Below, piece by piece: positions 26,922 to 35,444 of a DNA stretch of 64,000 nucleotides. Both the position numbers and the translations under genes were made by a program. Each line of letters opens with the position of its first letter. Positions within the stretch are counted from its first letter, which is position 1. The notes under the pieces were generated by a model. That model was not told the origin of the DNA, did not search any database, and was given only the letters and a program-made list of their open reading frames with translations. The DNA lies in the NCBI GenBank assembly GCA_046733355.1, contig JBKPOZ010000038.1, positions 23,911 through 87,910 of the forward strand, read 5' to 3'. Source of the stretch: VAZQ01 sp046733355 (GTDB taxonomy: Bacteria > Pseudomonadota > Alphaproteobacteria > Rhizobiales > Xanthobacteraceae).

Positions 26922-27460
26922 TCCGACTGGCACTATGGATGTTGGGCGCGTTCGTGCTTGGGGGGATCGTACACCTGAGCACGGTCCTGCTGCTTCCCAG
27001 CCTTGCCACCCAGGACGCATATGCCCGGGTCGCGTCGATTGCACCCGTCAATTCTGTGATACCAATTCCGGCGCCCACGCCCGAGAAGGCAATCATGCCA
27101 TTTATGGATCCGGCATTTGCTGTTTCGGTCTGCCGGTATGATCTCTCGCGCGGGCCCCTGAAGTTCTCCGTTCCAATCAGTCAGGCTTATACGTCCGTGT
27201 CGTTCTACACTCGTTCCGACGTGGCCTATTATGCCATCAACGATCGCGCTGCGGGACGGCGCGTGATCGAGCTCGATCTGATGACTGCTGCACAACGTGC
27301 CGACTTGCCCGACAACGAGGAGGTCACCCGGGCCGATCGCCTGATCGTAACCTCGCCCACGACTGCGGGGCTGGTCGTCATCCGGGCGCTGACGCCCGAG
27401 CCGGGGTGGATACCAGCTACCCGTGCCGCTCTCGCGGCGGCGCAGTGTCGTCTGCAGTAA
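26918..27460 (+). CDS. DUF1254 domain protein
   Basis: 180 residues starting MIRLALWMLGAFVLGGIVH with one N-terminal membrane helix. The remainder fits the DUF1254 partner of the preceding DUF1214 gene: 'PFMDPAFAVSVCRYDLSRGPLKF', 'TSVSFYTRSDVAYYAINDRA', 'ADRLIVTSPTTAGLVVIRAL'. A GTG two codons upstream also exists, but the ATG that overlaps the previous stop gives classical translational coupling. Function unknown. Confidence 0.88.
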   Translation: MIRLALWMLGAFVLGGIVHLSTVLLLPSLATQDAYARVASIAPVNSVIPIPAPTPEKAIMPFMDPAFAVSVCRYDLSRGPLKFSVPISQAYTSVSFYTRSDVAYYAINDRAAGRRVIELDLMTAAQRADLPDNEEVTRADRLIVTSPTTAGLVVIRALTPEPGWIPATRAALAAAQCRLQ

Positions 27461-27523
27461 GCCTGAGCAAAATTGTTTGGCGATGCCCCCGAGCACCGCC
27501 AGGCGCGCGAAGTCTCAGAAAAA

Positions 27524-27724
27524 CTAGCGGGTCGCGCGTGAGCGCCGGCGACGCCGTGGGCTGCTGCCGACACTCGACTGCATGCTGCTCTCCGGAGCGT
27601 CGGGATGCCGCTCGATGCGGATCACCGGAAGAATGATGATGGTTGCTGATTCCGACGTTGACAGGACGGACTTTGCAGGCCGCCCGGCGCGCAACGTTGC
27701 CGGAAAGTTCACCACGGTACCCAT
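27524..27724 (-). CDS. Small basic-tailed protein
   Basis: A 66-residue protein starting MGTVVNFPATLR with a Gly-rich GGGGGA ribosome site just upstream. It contains a short hydrophobic strand 'ATIIILPVIRIERHPD' and a basic Arg-rich tail (PRRRRRSRATR). Similar short proteins with 'VVNFP' openings are seen in related Hyphomicrobiales. It diverges from the DUF2336 gene, its 5' end lying about 125 bp from that gene's start. No function can be given. Confidence 0.6.
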   Translation of the reverse strand: MGTVVNFPATLRAGRPAKSVLSTSESATIIILPVIRIERHPDAPESSMQSSVGSSPRRRRRSRATR

Positions 27725-27849
27725 TGGATTCCCCCGCCCCTCATAATCCCAGGCTTCTGTTCGATTTGAGTGCCGCAAGGTTAACGGTCCGCTAACGCAG
27801 CGCTTATAGCTTGTTTCAAATTGCAAGTGTTGCAGCAAAGGCGCAGCCA

Positions 27850-28857
27850 ATGACCGAGCCCGCAGCGGCATTTCCTGGTCTGGAGGATTTGGTCGATGTC
27901 GGCGGCGACACAAGGATCGACATGCGTCCCACGCTGCTGCGCGTACTCACCGACCTTTATCTGCAGCGAGCGACCCATACCCCGGAAGACGAGCGCTATT
28001 ACACTGAGCTCGCGCTGCGGCTGATCGAAGCGGCCGATACGACGACGCGTGCGGCGCTTGCTGAGAGGCTTGCGACCTATGCTGCCGCCCCGCGGCTACT
28101 TGTGCTGCGACTCGCGCGGGATCGGATCGAAGTCGCTCGCCCCGTGCTGGGCCAATCGCCCGTGTTGACCAAAGATGATCTGGACGCGATCGCAGCCGAG
28201 CTCGGCGGACCGCATGCCGAGCTTATTGCTGCTCGTGCGCTTGAGAAGATTCCGCTCTCCCAAGCGCAACAACAGCAGCGGGGTGCGGAGCAAGCGCTCG
28301 AGCTCGTCGAGTTGTTCTACGCCGCCGGGGCAGTGGAACGCCGATGGATTCTGCTCAACCTGGACTATGCCGTTATCCCGCCCTGCAAGCCGGAGCCCAC
28401 AATGCAGCGTGCGGACATCTGGCGCCTCGAAACGGCGGCATTGCAACACCAGACCGAAACCGTCGTGCGCGAATTGGCGCGAGCGCTTGGCCTATCACGT
28501 GAGCAGATCAATCGAATTCTCAATGATGGCGGTGGAGAGCCCATTGTGGTCGCGGCAAGAGCCATGAACCTGCCCGCGGACGTGCTCCAGCGCATGCTCT
28601 TGTTTCTCAAGGCGGAGGTCGGGCGTTCCGTTGACCGGGTGTACGAGCTCTCTGAATTGTTCACGCAGCTGAGCGTCGCATCGGCTAGACGGATGCTGGC
28701 CATCTGGCGCGCGATCGATGGTGGGGTGAATACGCGCATGCAGCGCGAGTCCGTTCCATGGCGAGTCGCTGCCGAGAGTGCGCGCCGGGCCTTATCGGAG
28801 GTGCCACGCCGTCCGGCGGTGACGAAGTCTCAGGCCCTGCGCACCTTGAAAAGGTGA
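27850..28857 (+). CDS. DUF2336 domain protein
   Basis: 335 residues from MTEPAAAFPGLEDLVDV. It has the all-helical DUF2336 organisation: 'RATHTPEDERYYTELALRLIEA', 'ALAERLATYAAAPRLLVLRLARD', 'HAELIAARALEKIPLS', and a C-terminal part 'REQINRILNDGGGEPIVVAARAM'. DUF2336 proteins are widespread in alphaproteobacteria and HEAT-like; no confirmed function. An in-frame TTG upstream (27811) is less likely than the ATG at 27850. Convergent with the DUF1491 gene 11 bp downstream. Confidence 0.87.
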   Translation: MTEPAAAFPGLEDLVDVGGDTRIDMRPTLLRVLTDLYLQRATHTPEDERYYTELALRLIEAADTTTRAALAERLATYAAAPRLLVLRLARDRIEVARPVLGQSPVLTKDDLDAIAAELGGPHAELIAARALEKIPLSQAQQQQRGAEQALELVELFYAAGAVERRWILLNLDYAVIPPCKPEPTMQRADIWRLETAALQHQTETVVRELARALGLSREQINRILNDGGGEPIVVAARAMNLPADVLQRMLLFLKAEVGRSVDRVYELSELFTQLSVASARRMLAIWRAIDGGVNTRMQRESVPWRVAAESARRALSEVPRRPAVTKSQALRTLKR

Positions 28858-28868
28858 GCTGCGAGTAT

Positions 28869-29219
28869 CTACGAAGCCAGCTCCTCGTCGAGAAAATTGC
28901 GGCCGGCGCGATCTTCGATTTCAACAATCCAGAGATCAGGGTCGAAGCGCATTTCGCGCGCCAGCCGTTCCTCGATCTTCGCTTCCGGCGCCGGCTGCCC
29001 GGCGAGAAGGGGGCTGAACAACCGATCAACCGGCCGGGCGCTGTCGAACGCAGTCTGCGGTGCGGGTCCGAAGAGCTCTGCCGTTCCATCGAGTCTGGCG
29101 ACCTTAACGAAAATCGCCCCCGCCTCCTCCGCACCCCGGCGGCGCACCGCAGCGAATGCTCCTTCCACACTGCAGCGGCGCACATAGGCCGCGACCCACA
29201 CGGCTGATTTCAGGCGCAT
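28869..29219 (-). CDS. DUF1491 family protein
   Basis: 116 residues, the usual family size. It begins 'MRLKSAVWVAAYVRRCSVEGAFAAVRRRG', continues 'GAIFVKVARLDGTAELFGPAPQ' and ends 'REMRFDPDLWIVEIEDRAGRNFL', all characteristic of DUF1491. No function is assigned to the family. It lies 19 bp downstream of the start of the peptidoglycan-binding gene's neighbour and reads in the same direction as that gene, which ends at 29239, 19 bp before... its own start, so order on the minus strand is PG-binding protein then DUF1491; cotranscription is likely. Confidence 0.9.
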   Translation of the reverse strand: MRLKSAVWVAAYVRRCSVEGAFAAVRRRGAEEAGAIFVKVARLDGTAELFGPAPQTAFDSARPVDRLFSPLLAGQPAPEAKIEERLAREMRFDPDLWIVEIEDRAGRNFLDEELAS

Positions 29220-29238
29220 CGGGAAACGGAGTGCAAGT

Positions 29239-29928
29239 TTAATCCAGCACCCGGCCGGTCAGCGCTGCCAATTCACGTGCAAGGCGTTCCGAGTACTGGC
29301 GCGTAACTGGAAGATTGCGATCACGCTCGAATTTTTCAATCGCCCGCTGTGTGTCGGCATCGATGACACCAGTCGGTCTGATCTGACCATAGCCGTATTC
29401 CGAGAGAGCGCGTTGCACCGCGACGACCCGGGTCGAGGGAGCAGTCCGCTCCTGCCCGACGTCAGTTGTCGCGGGTGGGGGTAGCTGGCCCGCCATCGCT
29501 TTGCTCACCGTCGCAGGCACCTGCCGCATGGTCTGAAGCAGCATCTCGGTCGGCTCCGGATTGGCCTTCAACCCTGCGGCCTGCTCGAACTCCCGGATGG
29601 CGGCATCGGTCTTGGGTCCATAAAAACCGTCGACGGGCCCATCGTAATAGCCCCGACGCAGGAGCTCGCGTTGCATGTCGGTGATGATTTCGCCGGGCGT
29701 GCGCCCAGCCGGCGAGGGGAGCACGTGATTTGCATCCGCATTGGGGGGCCGCGACGGCGGCATTGGGATTCGCTCCACAAGAGGCGCGGCTTTGGCGGTT
29801 TTCGTCGAGGTGCCGAAGAGGGGGGCGGGGTGGTGGCCTGACTGCATGAACAATACGTTGACGAGGACCGCCAGTCCTCCACCGGTGGCCGCCAGAGCGA
29901 CAATTGCGTTTCGAGCAGTTCGTCCCAT
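29239..29928 (-). CDS. Peptidoglycan-binding domain protein
   Basis: 229 residues. An N-terminal membrane segment ('AIVALAATGGGLAVLVNVLFMQ') is followed by a Pro-rich linker, then two PG_binding_1-like repeats: 'ITDMQRELLRRGYYDGPVDG' with 'FYGPKTDAAIREFEQAAGL' and, C-terminally, 'VVAVQRALSEYGYGQIRPTG' with 'VIDADTQRAIEKFERDRNL'. It is probably anchored in the inner membrane with the repeats in the periplasm, binding the wall. It precedes DUF1491 on the same strand. Confidence 0.9.
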   Translation of the reverse strand: MGRTARNAIVALAATGGGLAVLVNVLFMQSGHHPAPLFGTSTKTAKAAPLVERIPMPPSRPPNADANHVLPSPAGRTPGEIITDMQRELLRRGYYDGPVDGFYGPKTDAAIREFEQAAGLKANPEPTEMLLQTMRQVPATVSKAMAGQLPPPATTDVGQERTAPSTRVVAVQRALSEYGYGQIRPTGVIDADTQRAIEKFERDRNLPVTRQYSERLARELAALTGRVLD

Positions 29929-30197
29929 GCTGGCAAAAACCGTCTCGTGTTGCCGTGAGCGCCGACTGTGCGGCTCGATGAAACCGCGGAAGCATGTCAG
30001 ACCTGGTTTAAACGAAGGCTAAGCAAGCAGGCATGGTGAATAAATAGTTCCCGGAATGCTCTGACTTTTCTGAAAACTCGGCGCTCATTCGCGCTGAATC
30101 TGGACAAAAAACGCGCGCGCATTCGAACTACCTCTTGAAGCCTTGCTGCTACTCTCGGCGTTGATTGGGGCGACGCTAGGGGTCGTGGGGCACGCGG

Positions 30198-30608
30198 ATG
30201 CGCTTCCTGTTCCGGCTGACATTCTGGCTTGCGCTGGTGATGCTGTTGCTCCCGCGCGTGGGCTCGCAGGTTCCCTCCAATGTGGGAGTGAGCGAAGCCG
30301 TCTCTGCTGCACAGGCCACCGTCTCGGATGTGCGTGGTTTCTGCGAGCGGCAGCCCATTGCTTGTGCAGTCGGAGCGCAAACTGCCATCGAGCTTGGCCA
30401 TCGTGCGCAGGCGGGTGCCAAGTTTCTGTATGACTATCTGAACGAGCATTTGGAGACCGATGCGGCGCGGCGGACCTTAACCGCCAGGCCCGAAAATAAA
30501 GGCACGTCTGCTGCGCAGGACACCCTATTGCCCGCGGACCGCCTGCCTGCGTGGCGCGGCGTTCATACGCGCAGGGAAGCTCGTCTCGACCGCCGTACAC
30601 AGGATTGA
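30198..30608 (+). CDS. DUF5330 domain protein
   Basis: 136 residues beginning MRFLFRLTFWLALVMLLLPRVGS, a strong signal or membrane anchor. The core 'VSEAVSAAQATVSDVRGFCERQPIACAVGAQTAIELGHRA' with its two Cys residues fits DUF5330, a small alphaproteobacterial secreted family. The C-terminal 35 residues are basic and probably unstructured. Divergent from the peptidoglycan-binding gene (270 bp apart). Function unknown. Confidence 0.85.
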   Translation: MRFLFRLTFWLALVMLLLPRVGSQVPSNVGVSEAVSAAQATVSDVRGFCERQPIACAVGAQTAIELGHRAQAGAKFLYDYLNEHLETDAARRTLTARPENKGTSAAQDTLLPADRLPAWRGVHTRREARLDRRTQD

Positions 30609-30713
30609 GCCTGGGCGCCTATGCCCAGCCAGGTGCGCTTACGCCTTGCCTCGAAGCGCCTATTCATCCACGGCTTTCTTCCTTCTTCACGGGCGAGAGC
30701 ATATATTTCGTCT

Positions 30714-31148
30714 ATGTCTGTCGACGAAATCATCGAGAATTTTGCGCTGCTCGAAGAGTGGGATGATCGCTACCGCTATCTCATAGAGCTTGGCCGCACG
30801 CTTGCTCCTCTGCCGGACCGGGAGCGCAGCGAATCCAACAAGGTTCAGGGCTGCGCGAGCCAAGTATGGCTCTCGACACGGATTCGTCCGGATCGCGCCG
30901 GAACGCCCGTTCTCGATTTCTCCGGCGATAGCGACGCACACATCGTGCGCGGTCTGATTGCGATCCTGTTTGCGATATTCTCGGGAAAGCCGGCCCGCGA
31001 TATCCTGGCGACCGATGCCGGCGCCGTCTTTGAGCGTTTGGGATTACGCGAGCATCTCACGCCGCAGCGGTCGAACGGGTTTCGATCAATGGTTGAGCGC
31101 ATCCGCTCAGATGCGCATTCGGCACTCGTAGTTCCGCAGCAGGCCTAA
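30714..31148 (+). CDS. sufE: SufE family cysteine desulfurase activator
   Basis: From MSVDEIIENFALLEEWDDRY (ATG 30714) the 144-residue product is SufE-like: 'YRYLIELGRTLAPLPDRERSE', then the active-site loop 'NKVQGCASQVWLS' with the persulfide-accepting Cys, and 'FSGKPARDILATDAGAVFERLGL'. SufE takes sulfur from SufS and passes it to the SufBCD scaffold during Fe-S assembly. No other suf gene is in the window. The frame is open upstream but the chosen start matches the family. Confidence 0.93.
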   Translation: MSVDEIIENFALLEEWDDRYRYLIELGRTLAPLPDRERSESNKVQGCASQVWLSTRIRPDRAGTPVLDFSGDSDAHIVRGLIAILFAIFSGKPARDILATDAGAVFERLGLREHLTPQRSNGFRSMVERIRSDAHSALVVPQQA

Positions 31149-31157
31149 ATCAAACTA

Positions 31158-31574
31158 TTATTTGCGACGCCGGCGCTGCTGCCCCAGGCCCATCTGCTTG
31201 GCGAGACGTGAGCGCGCCGCGGCATAGCTTGGCGCTACCATTGGGTAATCCTTGGGCAGTCCCCATTTGCTGCGATATTGCTCGGGGGTGAGATTGTATT
31301 GCGTGCGCAGATGCCGCTTGAGCGACTTGAACTTTTTCCCGTCTTCGAGACAGACGATGTAATCCGGGCTGATTGATTTCTTCACCGGAATGCTGGGCTT
31401 AAGCGAGTCGCTCAGGCTTTCGATCTGACCGCTGGAAACCCGGCTCAATGCAGTGTGGACCTGACCAATCAACATTGGCAACTCGGCAGAAGGAACCGGA
31501 TTATTGCTGACGTAGGCTGAAACAATGGAAGCGGTGAGCTCGATGAAATTAGTAGGGGGCGGATTGTCGCTCAT
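31158..31574 (-). CDS. MucR/Ros family transcriptional regulator lacking zinc ligands
   Basis: 138 residues with the Ros/MucR domain: 'ASIVSAYVSNNPVPSAELPMLIGQVH' and 'IVCLEDGKKFKSLKRHLRTQYNLTPEQYRSKWGLPKDYP'-type sequence in consecutive blocks. In the zinc-finger region the second Cys of the CxxC pair is Asp (CLED) and the expected last His is replaced in 'HLRTQYN', so it belongs with the Ros homologues that fold without zinc. Family knowledge: MucR binds AT-rich promoters and controls exopolysaccharide, motility and cell-cycle genes in rhizobia and relatives. The tail QQRRRRK is strongly basic. Convergent with sufE. Confidence 0.93.
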   Translation of the reverse strand: MSDNPPPTNFIELTASIVSAYVSNNPVPSAELPMLIGQVHTALSRVSSGQIESLSDSLKPSIPVKKSISPDYIVCLEDGKKFKSLKRHLRTQYNLTPEQYRSKWGLPKDYPMVAPSYAAARSRLAKQMGLGQQRRRRK

Positions 31575-31707
31575 CGAGGATATCCACTCAGCATTAATGG
31601 AGGTTCAGACAGTATATTTCCACAAATACCAAGATTATTCTTGTGATTGGCGCGAGGCAAGTAAGAGCTTATCGTGATTCCGCGAAGGCTTAATAGCGAT
31701 ATACACG

Positions 31708-31738
31708 AAAAAAGCCGCTCGCGGCCGAACGGCGAGCG
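31708..31738 (-). terminator. Rho-independent terminator after the 343-aa membrane protein gene
   Basis: On the minus strand a perfect 7-bp stem (CGCTCGC / GCGAGCG) with a GC-rich loop is followed by GC and a run of six T. It lies 17 bp past the stop of the gene ending at 31755 and separates it from mucR. Confidence 0.75.
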
Positions 31739-31754
31739 CTGACGACAAACGAGC

Positions 31755-32786
31755 CTACGAACTACTCTCGATATGCGCGCGCAGCTCGGCAATGGACCCG
31801 AAGCGGACAGCGCCCTCAGGAAGGTTCGCCTCGATCGAGCCATCGGCGTATAGCGTGTATGCCATCCCGTCCACCACCCCCGATTTGACGGCTTGCGGCG
31901 GCTCCGCCGGGGCAGGTGCGGGGCGGACCGGGCTTGCTGCGGGTTGTGTTTCGACCTGCTCTTGCTTGGTCTCGGATTCAGGGGGTGCTGGCGGCCTTGC
32001 TGCGGGCCGTCTTTCGACCTGCTCGTGCTTCGCCTGCAGGTCAGGCGGGCGTGTCTTATTGCCCCGTGTCTCTGCCGGCCAGATAGCATCAAAATTCTCG
32101 GGCTGGCGGACGGGGCGGGCGGGTTTCGACCGGAATAAAAAATCCAATCGAGACGCTTTTAATGCCTCAGTCGCGGACTGGGCTGGTGTCCTGTCTTCGG
32201 CCGTGACCCTGGGTTCCGCGATCGGAACTTCCGGTGCTGTGCCTGCAGGCGCTTGCTGTTGCGCCGGCTCGTTGTTCGGGGACAGCGGAACCTCATCAAG
32301 CTCCCCAGATGCTGCAGGACGCCCGTTTTCAGTGCGCGGTATGGTGGAACGAAGCCGCTCGATTGCGGCTGCCGACACGTCGACGGATGAAGGGCCGGAG
32401 AGGGGAGCCGGCGCTGGACGCGCCTCGCGGGCCTGAGTCTCCGGTTTCGCGCGGGATGCCATCGCTGGAGCAGTCGGAAGTCTTGGGCCTCCAACCGAAA
32501 CGCTCAGCGGACCCGGTATGGTGGGAGCCACAGAAACATTGGGCTGGGCCTCGGTTCGGCTCGCGGACAATGTCCCCAATGAACCGGCCCCACCGTTGCG
32601 CAACCGCGCGAGCTCCGCAAGCAGCGCCGAAATGCCGATCAGGACGAGGCCCCCGGTGAGAGCCGTGGTGCCAGCGACGATCAGCGTGGTCCCGAGGGTG
32701 AACTCATTGATAGGTATGCCAAATCCGATCGTGGCGACCCCACAGGCGGCGACGACAAGCCCGAGCACAAGCAACGCCAAAGACAT
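31755..32786 (-). CDS. Membrane protein with two N-terminal helices and long Pro/Ala-rich region
   Basis: 343 residues. Two membrane helices at the N-terminus ('LALLVLGLVVAACGVATIGFGI' and 'LIVAGTTALTGGLVLIGISAL') are followed by about 240 residues of low-complexity Pro/Ala/Glu sequence, including an internal duplication around residues 265-300 ('QVERRPAARPPAPPESE' then 'QVETQPAASPVRPAPAP'). The last 45 residues form a compact conserved module, 'VDGMAYTLYADGSIEANLPEG', that also occurs at the C-terminus of other rhizobial proteins. A spacer linking membrane anchor and C-terminal module is inferred. Family not identified. Confidence 0.75.
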   Translation of the reverse strand: MSLALLVLGLVVAACGVATIGFGIPINEFTLGTTLIVAGTTALTGGLVLIGISALLAELARLRNGGAGSLGTLSASRTEAQPNVSVAPTIPGPLSVSVGGPRLPTAPAMASRAKPETQAREARPAPAPLSGPSSVDVSAAAIERLRSTIPRTENGRPAASGELDEVPLSPNNEPAQQQAPAGTAPEVPIAEPRVTAEDRTPAQSATEALKASRLDFLFRSKPARPVRQPENFDAIWPAETRGNKTRPPDLQAKHEQVERRPAARPPAPPESETKQEQVETQPAASPVRPAPAPAEPPQAVKSGVVDGMAYTLYADGSIEANLPEGAVRFGSIAELRAHIESSS

Positions 32787-33160
32787 ACGTTCAAGCCCCC
32801 GCTAAATAGCGGCACTCAGCAGCAGCAGCCCCGCTGCTATGGTTACCAAATAATTTTGGCCGGGTTCTGTCTCGCGTGCAATAACTAATATGGCAGAACG
32901 AGGAGCACCTCTGATCTTGCTTAACGCTAGTCTAGATGATGTCCGAAACGACACACAACCTAAACTGGAGGAACGAAGCATTGATCGAGCAATTTGGCTC
33001 TATACTGCTGAACCTGCCCTCCAGCTCCAACTCCGACCTGGGCCCCTAGTCTTGCCGCAAATTGACTCATGCGGTCCGTTGCCCGCCGGTTAACACCAGC
33101 CTAAATGGTTAACGCCGGGGCTTCGTCCTTTCCGTTTCCGCCCCGACGAGGAGGATGCCG
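32787..33160. other. Intergenic stretch upstream of superoxide dismutase gene
   Basis: About 370 bases, lower in GC than the neighbours. A 67-residue frame (32890-33093) has no ribosome site or recognisable sequence and is not called. The region must hold the promoter of the superoxide dismutase gene; a purine-rich ribosome site GAGGAGG at 33148-33154 is the only clear signal. Confidence 0.55.
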
Positions 33161-33763
33161 ATGGCTTTCAGCTTGCCTGATCTTCCGTACGCCTATGATG
33201 CGCTTGCCCCTTACATGTCGCGTGAGACGCTCGAATACCATCACGACAAGCACCACCTCGCTTACGTGAACAACGGCAACAACCTGCTCAAGGGCAGCGA
33301 GTGGGAAGGAAAGTCGCTGGATGAGGTGGTGAAAGGGTCTTTCGGCAAGAATGCTGGACTTTTCAATAATGCCGGTCAGCACTACAATCACATCCATTTC
33401 TGGCATTGGATGAAGCCCAATGGGGGCGGTGACAAGATGCCGTCGAATCTGGAGAAAAAAATTGTTTCCGATCTCGGTTCCATTGCGAAGATGAAGGAGG
33501 ACTTCATTCAGGCCGGCGTTACCCAATTCGGATCCGGCTGGTGCTGGCTCGCGGTCAAGGATGGCAAGATCGCTGTTACCAAAACGGCCAACGGCGAAAA
33601 TCCGCTCGTGCATGGCGGCAAGCCGATTCTGGGGTGTGACGTGTGGGAGCACTCCTATTACATCGATTATCGCAACCGGCGGCCCGATTATCTCAAGGCT
33701 TTCGTCGATCACCTGGTGAACTGGGAATACGTCGCCAAGATGCTGGATGCCGCGATGAAATGA
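33161..33763 (+). CDS. sodB: Superoxide dismutase (Fe/Mn family)
   Basis: 200 residues from MAFSLPDLPYAYDAL. The four metal ligands are recognisable: His in 'LEYHHDKHH', His in 'AGQHYNHIHFWHW', and Asp/His in 'GCDVWEHSYYIDYRNRR'. The signature 'QFGSGWCWLAVKDGK' is present. Sequence context suggests an iron-type alphaproteobacterial enzyme, but Fe versus Mn use cannot be settled by eye. ATG 33161 is preferred to ATG 33155 because the GAGGAGG ribosome site ends directly before the latter, leaving no spacing. Confidence 0.96.
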   Translation: MAFSLPDLPYAYDALAPYMSRETLEYHHDKHHLAYVNNGNNLLKGSEWEGKSLDEVVKGSFGKNAGLFNNAGQHYNHIHFWHWMKPNGGGDKMPSNLEKKIVSDLGSIAKMKEDFIQAGVTQFGSGWCWLAVKDGKIAVTKTANGENPLVHGGKPILGCDVWEHSYYIDYRNRRPDYLKAFVDHLVNWEYVAKMLDAAMK

Positions 33764-33779
33764 GCTCGTCCGTCTGCTT

Positions 33780-35423
33780 GTGACGGCAAGTGAAGGAAGC
33801 TCGGCGCCGCTCCCCTCGCGCACAAACCACCTGATTGATCGCACCGCCTGCGGCCTGCTCGCGGCCGTAGGCCTGTTTGCGCTGCTGACATTTCGTGATT
33901 ACGGCCTCAGTTGGGACGACTACACCCATTCCCAATACGGCGAGCTGTTGCTCAACTTCTATCGCTCGGGCTTTTCCGACCGGCGCGCGCTGAGTTGGGT
34001 GAATCTCTATTACTACGGCGGCGGCTTCGACCTGCTCGCGACAGCAGCCGCGAAGGCTGTGCCATTCACGCTCTTTGAAACGCGCCGGCTGATCGGAGCG
34101 GCCATCGGGATTGTGGGCCTGTGGGCGACCTGGCGCATGGCGCGACGCATTGGGGGGCCGCTTGCGGGACTGGTTGCGCTCGCCCTGCTTGCAACTTGCC
34201 CCCTCTACTACGGTCACATGTTCATGAACCCCAAGGACATCCCCTTCGCGGCAGCGACGGCCATACTTCTATGGGCGGTCGTCGCCTTACTGGGGCACTA
34301 TCCAAGTGTATCGCTTCCCGATGTTGCCTTTGGGGGCCTTGCACTCGGCCTCTCGTTTGGTTCGCGCATCCTGGCCGGATTGGCAGTGCTGGCGGCGCTT
34401 GGCGCGCTATCTTTGCTCCTCGCGACCGAGGCCCGGCAGAAAGGATTGGCATTTGCCGGCGGGCGGCTGAGCGTATTCACCTTGCGGCTGCTGCCTGGGC
34501 TGGTTCTCGCTTTCCTCGTCATGGGCCTGCTCTGGCCGTGGTCGGTCATCAATCCGCTCAATCCCATTCGTGCGCTTCTTTACTTCTCGCATTTTTGGGA
34601 GAAGCCCTGGACCGAGTTGTTCGCCGGCATCCCCATTTCAGTCGTCCACATGCCGCGCAGGTATGTGCCGACGCTGTTCATACTGAAGCTGCCGGAAATT
34701 TTTATCGCGCTCGGTTTGGCCGGCACAGCAGGCGCGCTTGCGGCATCGCTGAGGAGGGACATCGTTGCGCAGCGTCGGGCCATCTATTTGCTCATGGTGC
34801 TCGCCGCTTTGTTACCGATCGTCATTGTCATTGTGCTGCGGCCGGCGATGTACAATGAGGTGCGGCATTTCTTGTTTGTGCTGCCGCCCTTCGCGGCGCT
34901 GGGCGGCCTCGCCGCGGCCTGGATTTACCAGTTCGCACGTCGCTCTGCGTTGATGATGCTCCTGGCCGGCTTTGTTCTCGCCGTCGGTCTCGCCATCCCC
35001 ATCACAGGCATGGCGCGGTTGCATCCCTACGAGTACACCGATTTCAACTGGCTATCGGGGGGCGTTGCTCATGCGCGCAACCGCTATATGCTCGATTACT
35101 GGGGACTGTCGCTGAAGCAGGCATCGCAAGGCCTGCTCGCTGCGTTGCATGCGCGCGGAGAGATGAAACCGGATAATCGCAAGTGGAAGGTCGCGGTATG
35201 CGGACCGTACCGCTCGCCGGAGGTGGAGCTTGGCTCGGATTTCGAGATCCGGAGCTGGGACCCGCGCGGCGCGGATTTCGCAATGATGCTTGCAGAGTTC
35301 TATTGCCGCGAGCTGGACGCACCCGTGCTGGCCGAGGTGGTGCGCGACGGCGTGGTATACGCGCGGGTCTACGACATTCGCGGACGCAGCTATGATACGC
35401 TCCTCACGCGTCCTGGCCTCTGA
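33780..35423 (+). CDS. GT39-like (GT-C) membrane glycosyltransferase
   Basis: 547 residues with many hydrophobic segments. Near the N-terminus, 'RDYGLSWDDYTHSQYGE' carries the acidic DDY motif in the first periplasmic loop expected of GT-C enzymes (ArnT/PMT-like), and 'CPLYYGHMFMNPKDIPFA' matches a conserved loop in this family. The C-terminal 150 residues are soluble and periplasmic. Such proteins transfer sugars from polyprenyl-phosphate donors; donor and acceptor are unknown. It starts with GTG 17 bp after the superoxide dismutase stop and is followed at 21 bp by a haloacid dehalogenase gene, so these three may be cotranscribed. Confidence 0.75.
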   Translation: MTASEGSSAPLPSRTNHLIDRTACGLLAAVGLFALLTFRDYGLSWDDYTHSQYGELLLNFYRSGFSDRRALSWVNLYYYGGGFDLLATAAAKAVPFTLFETRRLIGAAIGIVGLWATWRMARRIGGPLAGLVALALLATCPLYYGHMFMNPKDIPFAAATAILLWAVVALLGHYPSVSLPDVAFGGLALGLSFGSRILAGLAVLAALGALSLLLATEARQKGLAFAGGRLSVFTLRLLPGLVLAFLVMGLLWPWSVINPLNPIRALLYFSHFWEKPWTELFAGIPISVVHMPRRYVPTLFILKLPEIFIALGLAGTAGALAASLRRDIVAQRRAIYLLMVLAALLPIVIVIVLRPAMYNEVRHFLFVLPPFAALGGLAAAWIYQFARRSALMMLLAGFVLAVGLAIPITGMARLHPYEYTDFNWLSGGVAHARNRYMLDYWGLSLKQASQGLLAALHARGEMKPDNRKWKVAVCGPYRSPEVELGSDFEIRSWDPRGADFAMMLAEFYCRELDAPVLAEVVRDGVVYARVYDIRGRSYDTLLTRPGL

Positions 35424-35444
35424 TTTATTGCGGAGATCGCCCTG

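Noticed and set aside
32890..33093. 67-residue frame upstream of the superoxide dismutase gene
   Set aside because: No ribosome site and no recognisable sequence; in-frame codons look non-coding.
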